64,000 nucleotides of DNA from a virus, in IMG/VR virus record IMGVR_UViG_3300034103_001892, positions 1 through 64,000 of that record. One strand, 5' to 3'. The notes beneath the pieces were generated by a model. It saw only the letters and a program-made list of their open reading frames with translations, was not told the origin of the DNA and searched no databases. The position numbers and the translations under genes are program-made. This document shows, one piece after another, positions 47,817-56,104 of the stretch. Numbering within the stretch: the stretch's first letter is position 1; the number at the start of each line of letters is the position of its first letter.

Positions 47817-48937
47817 TCTTGAGCTCCTTGATCCCATACTTTAGTAAATTTGTCACCACAAGTCATAGCACATTCAAACAGGCGTCCTTGATCAAGAGAC
47901 TTGTTCCAGCTGTCTACTAAGTCTTGCCACATTGGCACTGCAAATATATTTTCTAAACTATGATTGTGTATATTCAATTTTTGTAGTCCATAATGCTGTA
48001 AAAATTTTCTAATATGATTGTTTTTACCGATACCGCTGAGTTCGTTGGCTTCAGGCAACTGCCCGGGTTCGTTGAATCTAGCATCATATAAATTATGATT
48101 AAAAAAGTTACAGGGCAACACCAATCCTTCGCAATTGATTGCAACTTTACCACCTTGTAATGCGTCACAGGTAATTGTAGTACTATCAAAGTAATCACGC
48201 CAGCTTGTGTATTCAGCTTGTAGTTTTGGTAAACGCTTGATACTGCGATTTTGATATTCAGCCAATGATGTAGGTCGCAAATATCTTATGGTTTTACCAT
48301 TGCGATTTTGCACAGGCCACTGGTCTATTGCTGTCATTGTTTTATGATTAAAAAACCTTCCAGTGCTACGAAATTGTACGTTACAAAATCCCATTTCAAA
48401 AGACAGTTCACGTATCTTTTCTAACTCTTCTTGATTGTGTTCAAACACAATACAATTCCATTGTGCGCGACCGCCTGCGTTTATAAAAGCTTCTGCATTT
48501 TTTAAAACAGTTTTGAATTTTACATTTTGTCTGTACACATGATTGGTTGATGATAATCCGTCAATACCAAAATCAACTTTTCCTAGCCCATTTATGATAC
48601 GAGCCATGCGTGTCCAATAAGCAGATCCGTGAACTCCGCCATTGGTATGAATATACAACCAAACGTTGGGATTTTTAGCGCGAAAGTCTTCTAATATGTC
48701 TAAAAATTCTGGATGCATGATAGGATCGCCGTAGCTACCACAGAAGAAAATCTGTTTGCACTTTGACACTATGTCTTTGGTAAAAGCTTTGGATATCACT
48801 GCACGATCTAGATGTTTCAACGGCATGTGAGGATTGACACCAGCGCCGTTGATATTTCTTGGACACTGCGGGCAAGCAGCGTTACAATAACTGGTTATTT
48901 CTAGTTGGTATTCAGTTATGCTATCAAGATTAAACAT
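47813..48937 (-). CDS. Radical-SAM enzyme with SPASM-like C-terminus
   Basis: 374 residues. The CxxxCxxC cluster for the SAM-binding 4Fe-4S is C18, C22, C25 (SYCNAACPQC), then FCGSYGDPIMHPEF as the GGEP-like motif and YIHTNGGVHG. A C-terminal group of cysteines (ITCDALQ, INCEGLVLPCNFFNH, FECAMTCG) resembles the SPASM/twitch auxiliary cluster region of enzymes that modify peptides or sugars. Radical-SAM enzymes of this type act in RiPP maturation, protein modification, or aminocyclitol and heme-type pathways. No obvious precursor peptide is nearby. Overlaps the downstream SDR (ATGA) and the upstream gene by eight bases. Confidence 0.8.
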   Translation of the reverse strand: MFNLDSITEYQLEITSYCNAACPQCPRNINGAGVNPHMPLKHLDRAVISKAFTKDIVSKCKQIFFCGSYGDPIMHPEFLDILEDFRAKNPNVWLYIHTNGGVHGSAYWTRMARIINGLGKVDFGIDGLSSTNHVYRQNVKFKTVLKNAEAFINAGGRAQWNCIVFEHNQEELEKIRELSFEMGFCNVQFRSTGRFFNHKTMTAIDQWPVQNRNGKTIRYLRPTSLAEYQNRSIKRLPKLQAEYTSWRDYFDSTTITCDALQGGKVAINCEGLVLPCNFFNHNLYDARFNEPGQLPEANELSGIGKNNHIRKFLQHYGLQKLNIHNHSLENIFAVPMWQDLVDSWNKSLDQGRLFECAMTCGDKFTKVWDQGAQE

Positions 48938-49442
48938 CAGGTAAATCTCTAAAAAAATCTTTGGCTTCTTTTAATATTTCTTGATTGGATTTGAAAATTG
49001 TACGTTCTAATTGTGGACCAGATTTTCTGCGTTGTATCAACCAGTCAGTGGTTGGAACCACAAAGTTCAAACTCCAGGTTCCGTTGTAGCCAAGATATAG
49101 ATTTGGTTTGATGCAGGAAGGACCTGAGTCATGAGCCCAGTACACAGGATAAAACTTTCCATCCCATAGTTCAGATCTAAGTTGGATGTTATCAAACGCA
49201 ATCTCTTGTATCAACACATGTTTGTCTATAGCAATGTTTCCGACTTCATCATAGGCATGATCAGTTACTTGTTTGCCATAGTGACAAATTTTCAAGGTAT
49301 GAGGTCCAGGACTAACCAAAAAATCAAAACTATGATTGTCCTGTGCCGCACCCTCGTACAGGGTTTGATAATCGTCAATGGAAATTTTTAGTTGAGGGTC
49401 GCCTAATCTACGTTCAACAAATAGTTTTACGTCAAGTTTCAA
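48930..49442 (-). CDS. Unknown beta-rich protein between two radical-SAM genes
   Basis: 170 residues, not firmly recognised. The pattern of short beta strands, KLFVERRLGDPQLKISIDDY with SPGPHTLKICHYGK, suggests an immunoglobulin-like or carbohydrate-binding sandwich (the PGxHxLxI turn is common in such modules). A second part has VYWAHDSGPSCIKPNLYLG and WSLNFVVPTTDWLIQRRK. It overlaps the two radical-SAM genes (eight bases downstream, four upstream), so it is expressed together with them. It could be the substrate-binding partner or the substrate itself. Function unknown. Confidence 0.4.
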   Translation of the reverse strand: MKLDVKLFVERRLGDPQLKISIDDYQTLYEGAAQDNHSFDFLVSPGPHTLKICHYGKQVTDHAYDEVGNIAIDKHVLIQEIAFDNIQLRSELWDGKFYPVYWAHDSGPSCIKPNLYLGYNGTWSLNFVVPTTDWLIQRRKSGPQLERTIFKSNQEILKEAKDFFRDLPDV

Positions 49443-50941
49443 TGTATGACCCCTGCATATCTTGACAATCTATCTTTGTAGCGTTCCATGAGTATTTTCA
49501 TTTGATCGTCGCCTTTCCAGAACGTGTAGCCTAGATTAACAGCGTGTTCCTGTGCTTGTATTCTACGCATTATACGTTTTTTATACGTTAGATCAGGATT
49601 GTCCAAGCTTTGCCATTCTGCACCCAGGGGTTGATCTTGATTTAGACCTTTGATGTGAAATTTTTTATACTCACGATGTATTGTTGTACCATGTTCAACT
49701 GTGAACGTTGTGTTAAAGTTAACGCCAATTATGGTCCCATCGGCAACATAGGGTTGATATTTGGTCAGCATGTCCAAAGTCTGTTGAAAATCTTCATCAG
49801 TTTCTGTTGGAAAACCCACAATCATCAACAGGTACATTTTTATATTGTACTTGCTGTACATTTTTAAAGTAAAATCTAAATCACGATTGGTAAAGCCCTT
49901 ACGCATGGCTGTGCGTACTTTGTCACTGCCGGTTTCTACTCCAATGGCCATTGCATCAGCACCGGCTCGACCCATTAACTCAAAGTCATGTTCAGTGAAA
50001 TTTTTAACATGGTGAATCACAGCATGACTACTGTAACTCAAATAACGATCTGGTAAGTTATGTTGTTTGTAGTAATCTAACAATGTTTGATTAAACTCTC
50101 TGAATACCGGAATGTCCCCATTGCACAAAGCATCATGAAAAAAGAAGTTACGCACGCCATAGGTTTCATAGTAGTGTATGAGTTCATTGGCAAGTTTGCG
50201 ACCTTGCTTTACTCTATATCCGCCTGCCATGGTGGGAATATCGCAAAACACGCATTTCCTAAAACACCCTCTACTGCTTTCCATTGGTAAAACACCGTGA
50301 TCAAAACCGCTTTGATATTGATCAATTTGATAATCACTGAAATCCATGTAGGCATGATCAGAAACCTCTGTGGTCAACGCCATGGTATCTGTGTTAATAC
50401 CTTGCACGTTGTAATTGCCTTTGATAAGCTCTGGGATGGTACTTTCTGCTTCACCGCGAATCCAATGATCAATCAAACCTAGATCTTTGAGTTCGTGTGC
50501 AAAATCTGGGCGACCGCTGTAACTGCCGTGTTCTGCATAGATCAATCCTTGTCCACCAATTATGATTTCAGCTTGACATTGACTGCGAAGTGTTTTTAAA
50601 AACTCTCGTGTGAATCTTTGTGCTTGCCAAGTAAACACACTGAGAAAAATTTTTTCTGGTTTGTGTTCTAATACTTGTTCAGCACATGCTTGTAAAAACT
50701 TTGAAAAACATTGTTGAGCTGGTTGGCCAAGATTTCTATTAGGCAAGAACAAATGATCATCAATCTCAGCAAATACTTCGGGGCTAACTTGTTGGTTAAA
50801 GTCTGAAAAGTATTTTAGATTTAGATCAATTACTGTGCTGCTTTTGCCGTGTTGGTTAAGGATACTTTTTATAATCGCAGGAGCCGCTGCTGGTCTAACC
50901 GGCGCTACTCTTGGTACACTAAGTATCACAGCATAGGTCAT
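49439..50941 (-). CDS. B12-binding-type radical-SAM enzyme
   Basis: 500 residues. The N-terminal 190 residues have the layout of a cobalamin-binding domain (SVPRVAPVRPAAAPAIIKSI, FLSVFTWQAQRF, EIIIGGQG, DHWIRGEAEST), though a DxHxxG cobalamin-ligand motif is not evident. The radical-SAM cluster is C226, C230, C233 in SSRGCFRKCVFCDIP. Later FFHDALCNGD, GRAGADAMAIGVETGSDKVR and YLLMIVGFPTETDEDFQQ are class features. Members methylate or rearrange unactivated carbons. Begins the run of accessory genes downstream of gp46 (four-base overlap). In a phage, DNA-base, RNA or peptide modification is conceivable; none is demonstrated. Confidence 0.8.
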   Translation of the reverse strand: MTYAVILSVPRVAPVRPAAAPAIIKSILNQHGKSSTVIDLNLKYFSDFNQQVSPEVFAEIDDHLFLPNRNLGQPAQQCFSKFLQACAEQVLEHKPEKIFLSVFTWQAQRFTREFLKTLRSQCQAEIIIGGQGLIYAEHGSYSGRPDFAHELKDLGLIDHWIRGEAESTIPELIKGNYNVQGINTDTMALTTEVSDHAYMDFSDYQIDQYQSGFDHGVLPMESSRGCFRKCVFCDIPTMAGGYRVKQGRKLANELIHYYETYGVRNFFFHDALCNGDIPVFREFNQTLLDYYKQHNLPDRYLSYSSHAVIHHVKNFTEHDFELMGRAGADAMAIGVETGSDKVRTAMRKGFTNRDLDFTLKMYSKYNIKMYLLMIVGFPTETDEDFQQTLDMLTKYQPYVADGTIIGVNFNTTFTVEHGTTIHREYKKFHIKGLNQDQPLGAEWQSLDNPDLTYKKRIMRRIQAQEHAVNLGYTFWKGDDQMKILMERYKDRLSRYAGVIH

Positions 50942-52695
50942 AACAAATCGTTGTTGTAATTGGTGAATCCATTTTCTTTAACAACTTTGAGAGTGTTTTC
51001 TACACGACTTGCCAAATCATCTTTGTGACTCACTAACCAGATTGACTTGTTGCGTTCACGACTCATCTTTTTCAACAGCGCCAATCCGTTTTCAACACCC
51101 TGTGTGTCTAGGCCATTGTCCATGAGCTCGTCTATGAACAGTAGATTAATGGGTTGATACAAACTTTCCCATACATCGCGAAATGCCCAACTCATGCTTA
51201 GAATAAGTCTATTACGTTCGCCTCTTGACAGATTGTCAAAGTCAAGATCTCTTCCTAGTTCTGTGATTTCTACACTGAGATCATTTTGGAAAACCACTGT
51301 GTGCGGCAAACCAATGCGATCTAGATAGTAGGTCAAACGTTGATTAAGATAACTTAGATTTTGATTTATAATTTTCTTTCGTACAAAACTGTCTTTGTTG
51401 GTCAGTAGCTTGATTATAAAATCTTGGTGATCTTGTAATCTTGTGAGTTCATTGAGATGATTATAGTCAACTGTTTGCAATGCTTGATGTTTCATGTCAT
51501 CAATTTGTTCTTGATAAGGATCCTTTTCTGTGGATCTAGCCGCATGATCTCGGCGCAAACCTTCAAGACTGTTGCGATGATTCAGTGCTTGCTCCAGTGA
51601 GTCATAAAACACAGTTGGTGCTACGCCCAGCTCACCTTGATCGTCAAGTTCGTTTTGATGTTCGTTTTTCTGTGTGTCGTTGGTCAACAGTTGTAGTGCT
51701 AGTTCTTGTAATTCTTTTTGTTTCTTTTCTTTGACTGTGTCAAGACTGTTGTCGTGTATTTCTGTGCCACAAGCAAAGCAACGATGTTCGCTGATTTCTT
51801 CAATTTCTTTTTGAAGCTGTTTTACTTGTCGATCTAGTTTGACGTTGTCTGCCTCAATACTTTTGATCCAACGATTACACTCGTCAATGATTTTTTTCTT
51901 GCTATGAAATTCTTCAAGATCTCTATGTGCCTGTACTTCTTGATCGATGTCTATGTGCTCAAGGCTGTCAATAGCTGTTTGAAGTTGATCACAATCTTCT
52001 TTTTGTTTTTTGAGCCACAGTGTCTGTCTCTTTTGTAAACTGACAATTTGTTCTTCAATTCTACGATTGGCTTCTTGCACAGCTCGAATTCGTAGTTCTT
52101 CACTTTGTATTTCTTCTTTGGTGGTTCGGTTTAGTTCTTTGATACGATCAGCACGTTCACTGAGCAAAGTTATACCCAACAGTTGCTCAATCATCAATCG
52201 TTGATCATTGGCTTTCATGCTCAAAAAGGGCTCGGTGTAGGTATTCAATGCAAGTATATGCTTGAACATGTCATGGCTGATGTTCAGTAGATGCTCGATT
52301 GCTTCTTGTGTTTCTCTACTGTCGCCCTGTGCGTCATCAGTTATCGCTTGTTCTTCGTTGTTGACATAAAATTTTAGAATGTTGGGTTTACGCCCACGTT
52401 CAATTTTGTAGTCTTTGCCGTTTACAGCAAATTCTAATGAAACCAACATGTTCTTAGCGTTGGTTTTGTTCACTAGATTGTCTTTGCGTATGTTTGACAA
52501 GGCATTGCCATACAATGCATAACTCAACGCATTTATGATGGTGGTTTTACCAGTGCCATTACGACTACCATCGCCTCCAAGATCTAGGTTTTCTCCCAGT
52601 ACCAGGGTGAGGTCACGACGATCAAAGTTTATGGCTTGGGTAGCATTGCCCACGCTCATGAAGTTTTTTACGGTAAGTGTTTTAATATTAATCAT
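50938..52695 (-). CDS. 46: Recombination nuclease subunit, gp46-like (SbcC/Rad50)
   Basis: 585 residues, SMC-like ATPase. Walker A GENLDLGG...NGTGKTT at 34-52 (with the small insertion usual in marine T4-type gp46), coiled coils at about 180-300 and 310-430 around a zinc hook CFAC (C306, C309), signature LSRGERNRLILS and Walker B NLLFIDELMDNGLD, then the H-loop WLVSHKDD. With gp47 it resects DNA ends for recombination-dependent replication. T4 gp46 has 560 residues. Unusually, two other genes separate it from gp47. Overlaps 49439-50941 (four bases) and the methyltransferase upstream (four bases). Confidence 0.9.
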   Translation of the reverse strand: MINIKTLTVKNFMSVGNATQAINFDRRDLTLVLGENLDLGGDGSRNGTGKTTIINALSYALYGNALSNIRKDNLVNKTNAKNMLVSLEFAVNGKDYKIERGRKPNILKFYVNNEEQAITDDAQGDSRETQEAIEHLLNISHDMFKHILALNTYTEPFLSMKANDQRLMIEQLLGITLLSERADRIKELNRTTKEEIQSEELRIRAVQEANRRIEEQIVSLQKRQTLWLKKQKEDCDQLQTAIDSLEHIDIDQEVQAHRDLEEFHSKKKIIDECNRWIKSIEADNVKLDRQVKQLQKEIEEISEHRCFACGTEIHDNSLDTVKEKKQKELQELALQLLTNDTQKNEHQNELDDQGELGVAPTVFYDSLEQALNHRNSLEGLRRDHAARSTEKDPYQEQIDDMKHQALQTVDYNHLNELTRLQDHQDFIIKLLTNKDSFVRKKIINQNLSYLNQRLTYYLDRIGLPHTVVFQNDLSVEITELGRDLDFDNLSRGERNRLILSMSWAFRDVWESLYQPINLLFIDELMDNGLDTQGVENGLALLKKMSRERNKSIWLVSHKDDLASRVENTLKVVKENGFTNYNNDLL

Positions 52696-53351
52696 TTATG
52701 TGCAAGCATGAAACGAACAGTGCCATTGAGATAGAACCAATGAGTTACTTGTTCAAGTGGTTCCCCACGTTTGGTAGGTACGTCAAAAATCAGTATTTTG
52801 TATGGAGTACTTTCAATCATTTCATAAAATTGATCAAGCAACGTGTCAAAATCAGTGTCTGGTTTGTTACGAAGTTGATCAAAGTTAAACGTAAACAGAA
52901 ATCTATCTTTTACAATGTTCATTGCAAGTTCAACTTGTTGCGGAACAAATTGCCAATCAATGAAATGAATTGAACACAATGCCATGCCAACATCATATTG
53001 TGCTGTGTGTCCTTCACTAAAGCCTGCGTCAAAAAAGTCTATGAAATCAGCTTCACTGTATACGTTGGGGTTAGGATCAAATCCAATTATGTTTGGAAAC
53101 CAACGTTTCCAGGTACATTCGCCACAACCAACATCAATCACTGATTTTGGATCATTGTCGTATAAACGGTCAATGTAATAAAAAATGTCTTTGAATCCTA
53201 TTCGTTTGCCATGTTCATAAACCAAACGCGGAGTGATTATCCAGGGAATAACAGAATCAAACACTAGATCATAATATGATTCAATTCTAGAATCTAGATC
53301 AGGAAAGTTTGTGAACTTTACTTCATTATAGTACGGATTAATTTGTTGCAT
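52692..53351 (-). CDS. SAM-dependent methyltransferase B
   Basis: 219 residues. SVIDVGCGECTWKRWFP is motif I, IIGFDPNPNVYSEADFIDF holds the acidic strand-2 end, and GHTAQYDVGMALCSIHFIDW the post-I region. Paralogue of the 46453-47259 protein (shared NIIGxDP, D-x-GF-x-x-GH, S-x-HF). It lies between gp46 and a gene of unknown function, splitting the gp46/gp47 pair. Substrate unknown. An ATGA overlap with gp46 suggests coupled translation. Confidence 0.65.
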   Translation of the reverse strand: MQQINPYYNEVKFTNFPDLDSRIESYYDLVFDSVIPWIITPRLVYEHGKRIGFKDIFYYIDRLYDNDPKSVIDVGCGECTWKRWFPNIIGFDPNPNVYSEADFIDFFDAGFSEGHTAQYDVGMALCSIHFIDWQFVPQQVELAMNIVKDRFLFTFNFDQLRNKPDTDFDTLLDQFYEMIESTPYKILIFDVPTKRGEPLEQVTHWFYLNGTVRFMLAHK

Positions 53352-53359
53352 ACTAGATT

Positions 53360-54070
53360 TTACCCTATTGTAAAAGTTTTGTCTACCACAAAGTTTGCGT
53401 AATCATCTGAGTACCAATTCAGCCAACTTTTGTCAATCATGATTCCAAACATATTGTAAATATCTTGGAATACCTTGTCATGATTAAAAAACAGATCTTC
53501 GTATGCAATGATCAAATCATAATCAATGTCAGGTTCAGGCACGTGATCGTTTCTAAAATTATTTAAATATTCTTTCCTGTTGTCTTGGTTTGGCTCAACA
53601 CCAAATGCGATAAGCCACATGGTAAGGTAATCATCGTCTGCCGAAGTTGATTCTAACACAGCTGGATTGCCTGTTAGATTATAAAGTTGTTCAGCGGCGC
53701 CTTGATAATGCTCCTTAGACGGTTGTGTTGACAGCCAGACCTTTTTTTCTAATTGGGTTGCCATGTAGTCCCATAAGTTTTCGCTTTTTGGGCTGGCAAT
53801 TCTAATGGCTTTCAAATCATTCAAAGTATTTCTAGCGCGATCTGTGCTGCGATGGCACGGCACAATTTCCCATAGCACAGGATCGGCCGCAATAGCCTTT
53901 GGTGTATTGTGCGGGATGAGCCAACCTTGATTAAATCTGTCTTGAATTTTGGTTCTAGAGTTTGATCCTATGCTGTATTGTAGTGGAACACATCCCGGGC
54001 TTTTACTCAATTCTGCACAAAAACGTTCACCACCGGCACCTGCGTCGTAGTCAACCATTAACCAGGGCAT
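53360..54070 (-). CDS. Unknown protein, possibly sulfotransferase-like
   Basis: 236 residues. The start MPWLMVDYDAGAGGERFCAE has a Gly-rich loop after a strand, in the position of a P-loop (GAGGERF), and late in the protein DLIIAYEDLFFNHDKVFQDI resembles the helix following the second strand of sulfotransferase-like proteins (xxYEDL). This is the same kind of hint as in the 43964-44962 protein. I would not assign a reaction. It begins at the last base of gp47's stop, between gp47 and methyltransferase B. Confidence 0.35.
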   Translation of the reverse strand: MPWLMVDYDAGAGGERFCAELSKSPGCVPLQYSIGSNSRTKIQDRFNQGWLIPHNTPKAIAADPVLWEIVPCHRSTDRARNTLNDLKAIRIASPKSENLWDYMATQLEKKVWLSTQPSKEHYQGAAEQLYNLTGNPAVLESTSADDDYLTMWLIAFGVEPNQDNRKEYLNNFRNDHVPEPDIDYDLIIAYEDLFFNHDKVFQDIYNMFGIMIDKSWLNWYSDDYANFVVDKTFTIG

Positions 54071-55086
54071 TATAGTGTGTTATAGATTTGCAACAACAAA
54101 CCTCGATCATAAATGTCACTTTCAATATTGGTAATTTGATCGGTGACTATTTGGTCCACACTTTCAAACACAATATCTCCAGGAGAGAGATCTTGTTCAA
54201 AGGCATTGTTCTTGTTCGGAATCAGTGCCATTTCACTGAGTTGATAATCTCTTATAAATGTTTCTTTGATAAAGTTGGCTTCTTCGTAGCTGATATCAAT
54301 GTCTAGTTCCACACGTACATGCATCTTGGGTTTAAGTATACTTGGTGCATGATCGATTAAGTGTGCAAGCCCTAGCACACGATAAGTTGGTTGATCTGGC
54401 CATGCATGATACTCTGGTTCTTTGCCCCATTCCAATATCATCATACCGCGCTCGTCGTCACCTGCGTCTGCAAAATTATGTGGAAAACAATTTCCTATAT
54501 AGGTTACGTTTTTCTTGGTTTGACGCTTGTGAAAATGACCTGTGAATACATGCTCAAAGCCCCCAAGATCATCTCTACGAATTGATCCGTGATCTGGCAT
54601 TTCAACCATGGCATTCATTAGATAACCTGGCAATTCAAAATGCCCAAACAAATATTTGCTTTTAAGTTTTGCTAATTTTTTATGATCATCGTTTACCAAC
54701 CATGGAGCAATAACGACATCACCACTGTGTAACCAATCATTACATATGACCACATTTGGCAGATAACGAGCCCACTCCACACTCTGAACATCGCGGCGGT
54801 CGCGATAATATAGATCATGATTGCCGGGAATAAAGTACACACTAGAAAAGTTACTGCTGAGGTGCTCCAGTGCCCGGAGGCTATAGTTAAGAGTGACAAT
54901 ATTAATACTAGCCCGGTGATTGTGCCAATCTCCGAGAAATAACGCTGTTTCACACCCCTCCTCCTTTGCTTTTTGAGTGAACCATTTTATAAAATTCAAA
55001 CAATCATCATTGTGGGCTTGACTATTGCTTTTCAAGCCAAAATGGATGTCTGTGCAAACTGCTGCTTTTCGAAATAGATTAGTCAT
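54070..55086 (-). CDS. 47: Recombination nuclease subunit, gp47-like (SbcD/Mre11)
   Basis: 338 residues, calcineurin-like metallophosphoesterase: D13xH15 (CTDIHFG), GD at 52-53 (LGDWHNHR), GNHD at 88-91, then LFGHFELPG and the HxH metal site in FTGHFHKRQT. Partner of gp46 in DNA end processing. T4 gp47 is 339 residues, the same length. Upstream is a sigma70-like promoter inside the end of gp55. The ATG lies eight bases after its -10 box, leaving little or no leader. Confidence 0.9.
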   Translation of the reverse strand: MTNLFRKAAVCTDIHFGLKSNSQAHNDDCLNFIKWFTQKAKEEGCETALFLGDWHNHRASINIVTLNYSLRALEHLSSNFSSVYFIPGNHDLYYRDRRDVQSVEWARYLPNVVICNDWLHSGDVVIAPWLVNDDHKKLAKLKSKYLFGHFELPGYLMNAMVEMPDHGSIRRDDLGGFEHVFTGHFHKRQTKKNVTYIGNCFPHNFADAGDDERGMMILEWGKEPEYHAWPDQPTYRVLGLAHLIDHAPSILKPKMHVRVELDIDISYEEANFIKETFIRDYQLSEMALIPNKNNAFEQDLSPGDIVFESVDQIVTDQITNIESDIYDRGLLLQIYNTL

Positions 55087-55094
55087 AGTACAAC

Positions 55095-55123
55095 ATTATA
55101 CTAGTCATCGCTGTAGTTTACAA
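55095..55123 (-). promoter_or_regulatory. Sigma70-like promoter for gp47
   Basis: Minus strand TTGTAA (55123-55118), 17-base spacer, perfect TATAAT (55100-55095), then GTTGTACT and the gp47 ATG. Fits early or middle expression of recombination genes. The -35 is only four of six. Confidence 0.5.
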
Positions 55124-55994
55124 CAGTAACTGGCATACTATTATAGTTGCCTCCGCCAGAATTCTGGCGTGTCCAACTCGGATTCAACCCGTTCATTTCA
55201 AGAATATCATCACGTATGTTTTGCATCTTCTTTTCTATGTTTAGGATTCTAGTAAAACTGTTGGTAATTGCAGCGGTATAGTATGCAAAAGGATTCTGCG
55301 ATTTTGATTCATCAAATTGCAAGCCAATTTGTGATAGCTGCAACAGAGCTTGCCCACGCATTTCTTCGTTGTAGGTGTATCCACGCCAGTTGCTTCTTGT
55401 GGCATAACGTTCGCACAGCTTCATGAGCATCAATGCTAATTTTTTTGTCATCTGCCCGTGTTCTTTACAGAATTCACCTTTGTCCACATCACCGCGCCAG
55501 TGACTTTTACCCACTAGATATGGAACTTTGTGGTCTGTGATTCTGTATTGAAAAAACGGAGGAAAGTTTACTCTTATATGCACATGATCTATAGGAGCAT
55601 CCTCAATGATATCAGCCAATCCATCATCAATTTCTTCCTCAACACTGAGCAAATCTTCTATGTTTGATTTCTTCAATGAGCTTTTGGTTGGCTTTTTTGG
55701 CGCCTTGGGTATGTGTTCCCAGGTCATGATTCTAAAGACCAAATCTGTGTTTGGTATTTTCTTTGGATCAACTACTTCGCCGGTTTCGCGTTTGATTCTG
55801 TCTGCACGATTTCTTCTGGCTTCGGCTATGGTTTTTTGATTGATTTTTGCCACACTGGGCAAAATGATATCAAATTGATGATCATTGTCTGGGTCAACAA
55901 AAGCACAGTATGTGTTCTTGCTTAGATGTATTTCTTTTAATATGTCTCGGTTGTTTAGATAATTGGTTTTTGGTGCAGGTTTTGCGAGTGACAA
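55101..55994 (-). CDS. 55: Late-transcription sigma factor, gp55-like
   Basis: 297 residues from TTG 55994, chosen because AGGAG lies eight bases upstream. The start KTNYLNNRDILKEI matches T4 gp55 (KYNYVNNKELLQAI). The core GQMTKKLALMLMKLCERYAT and YTYNEEMRGQALLQLSQIGL, then DESKSQNPFAYYTAAITNSF correspond to the sigma region-2-like part that reads the TATAAATA element. T4 gp55 is 185 residues; here an insertion of about 120 residues (about 40-160) with FDIILPSVAKINQKTIAEAR and acidic VEEEIDDGLADIIEDA is added, and the tail ends Gly/Asn-rich. It would explain the TAAATA promoters across the window. Itself preceded by a late core, so it may autoregulate. Confidence 0.85.
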   Translation of the reverse strand: MSLAKPAPKTNYLNNRDILKEIHLSKNTYCAFVDPDNDHQFDIILPSVAKINQKTIAEARRNRADRIKRETGEVVDPKKIPNTDLVFRIMTWEHIPKAPKKPTKSSLKKSNIEDLLSVEEEIDDGLADIIEDAPIDHVHIRVNFPPFFQYRITDHKVPYLVGKSHWRGDVDKGEFCKEHGQMTKKLALMLMKLCERYATRSNWRGYTYNEEMRGQALLQLSQIGLQFDESKSQNPFAYYTAAITNSFTRILNIEKKMQNIRDDILEMNGLNPSWTRQNSGGGNYNSMPVTVVNYSDD

Positions 55995-56013
55995 TTTTGT
56001 CTCCTAAGAAGTA

Positions 56014-56020
56014 TATTTAT
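56014..56020 (-). promoter_or_regulatory. Late promoter core ATAAATA for gp55
   Basis: Minus strand ACAATAAATATAC, 19 bases before the TTG at 55994, with TTAGGAG between. Suggests positive feedback of gp55 on its own gene, by inference. Confidence 0.55.
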
Positions 56021-56078
56021 TGTACATTTTTTAACAGATTTGTCAACCGGACCTATGTAAATCAGCTGATTTTGGGTG

Positions 56079-56086
56079 AATAAATA
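56079..56086 (+). promoter_or_regulatory. Late promoter core AATAAATA for the baseplate run
   Basis: GTGAATAAATATTG, 18 bases before the ATG at 56105, with AAGGAAC as ribosome site. Heads the plus-strand run gp48 to gp25. Confidence 0.65.
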
Positions 56087-56104
56087 TTGTGTCAAGGAAC
56101 ATAT

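Noticed and set aside
54693-54953. Minus-strand frame with hydrophobic segments, resembling a small membrane protein
   Set aside because: Out-of-frame shadow of gp47, which has clear catalytic motifs across the same bases.
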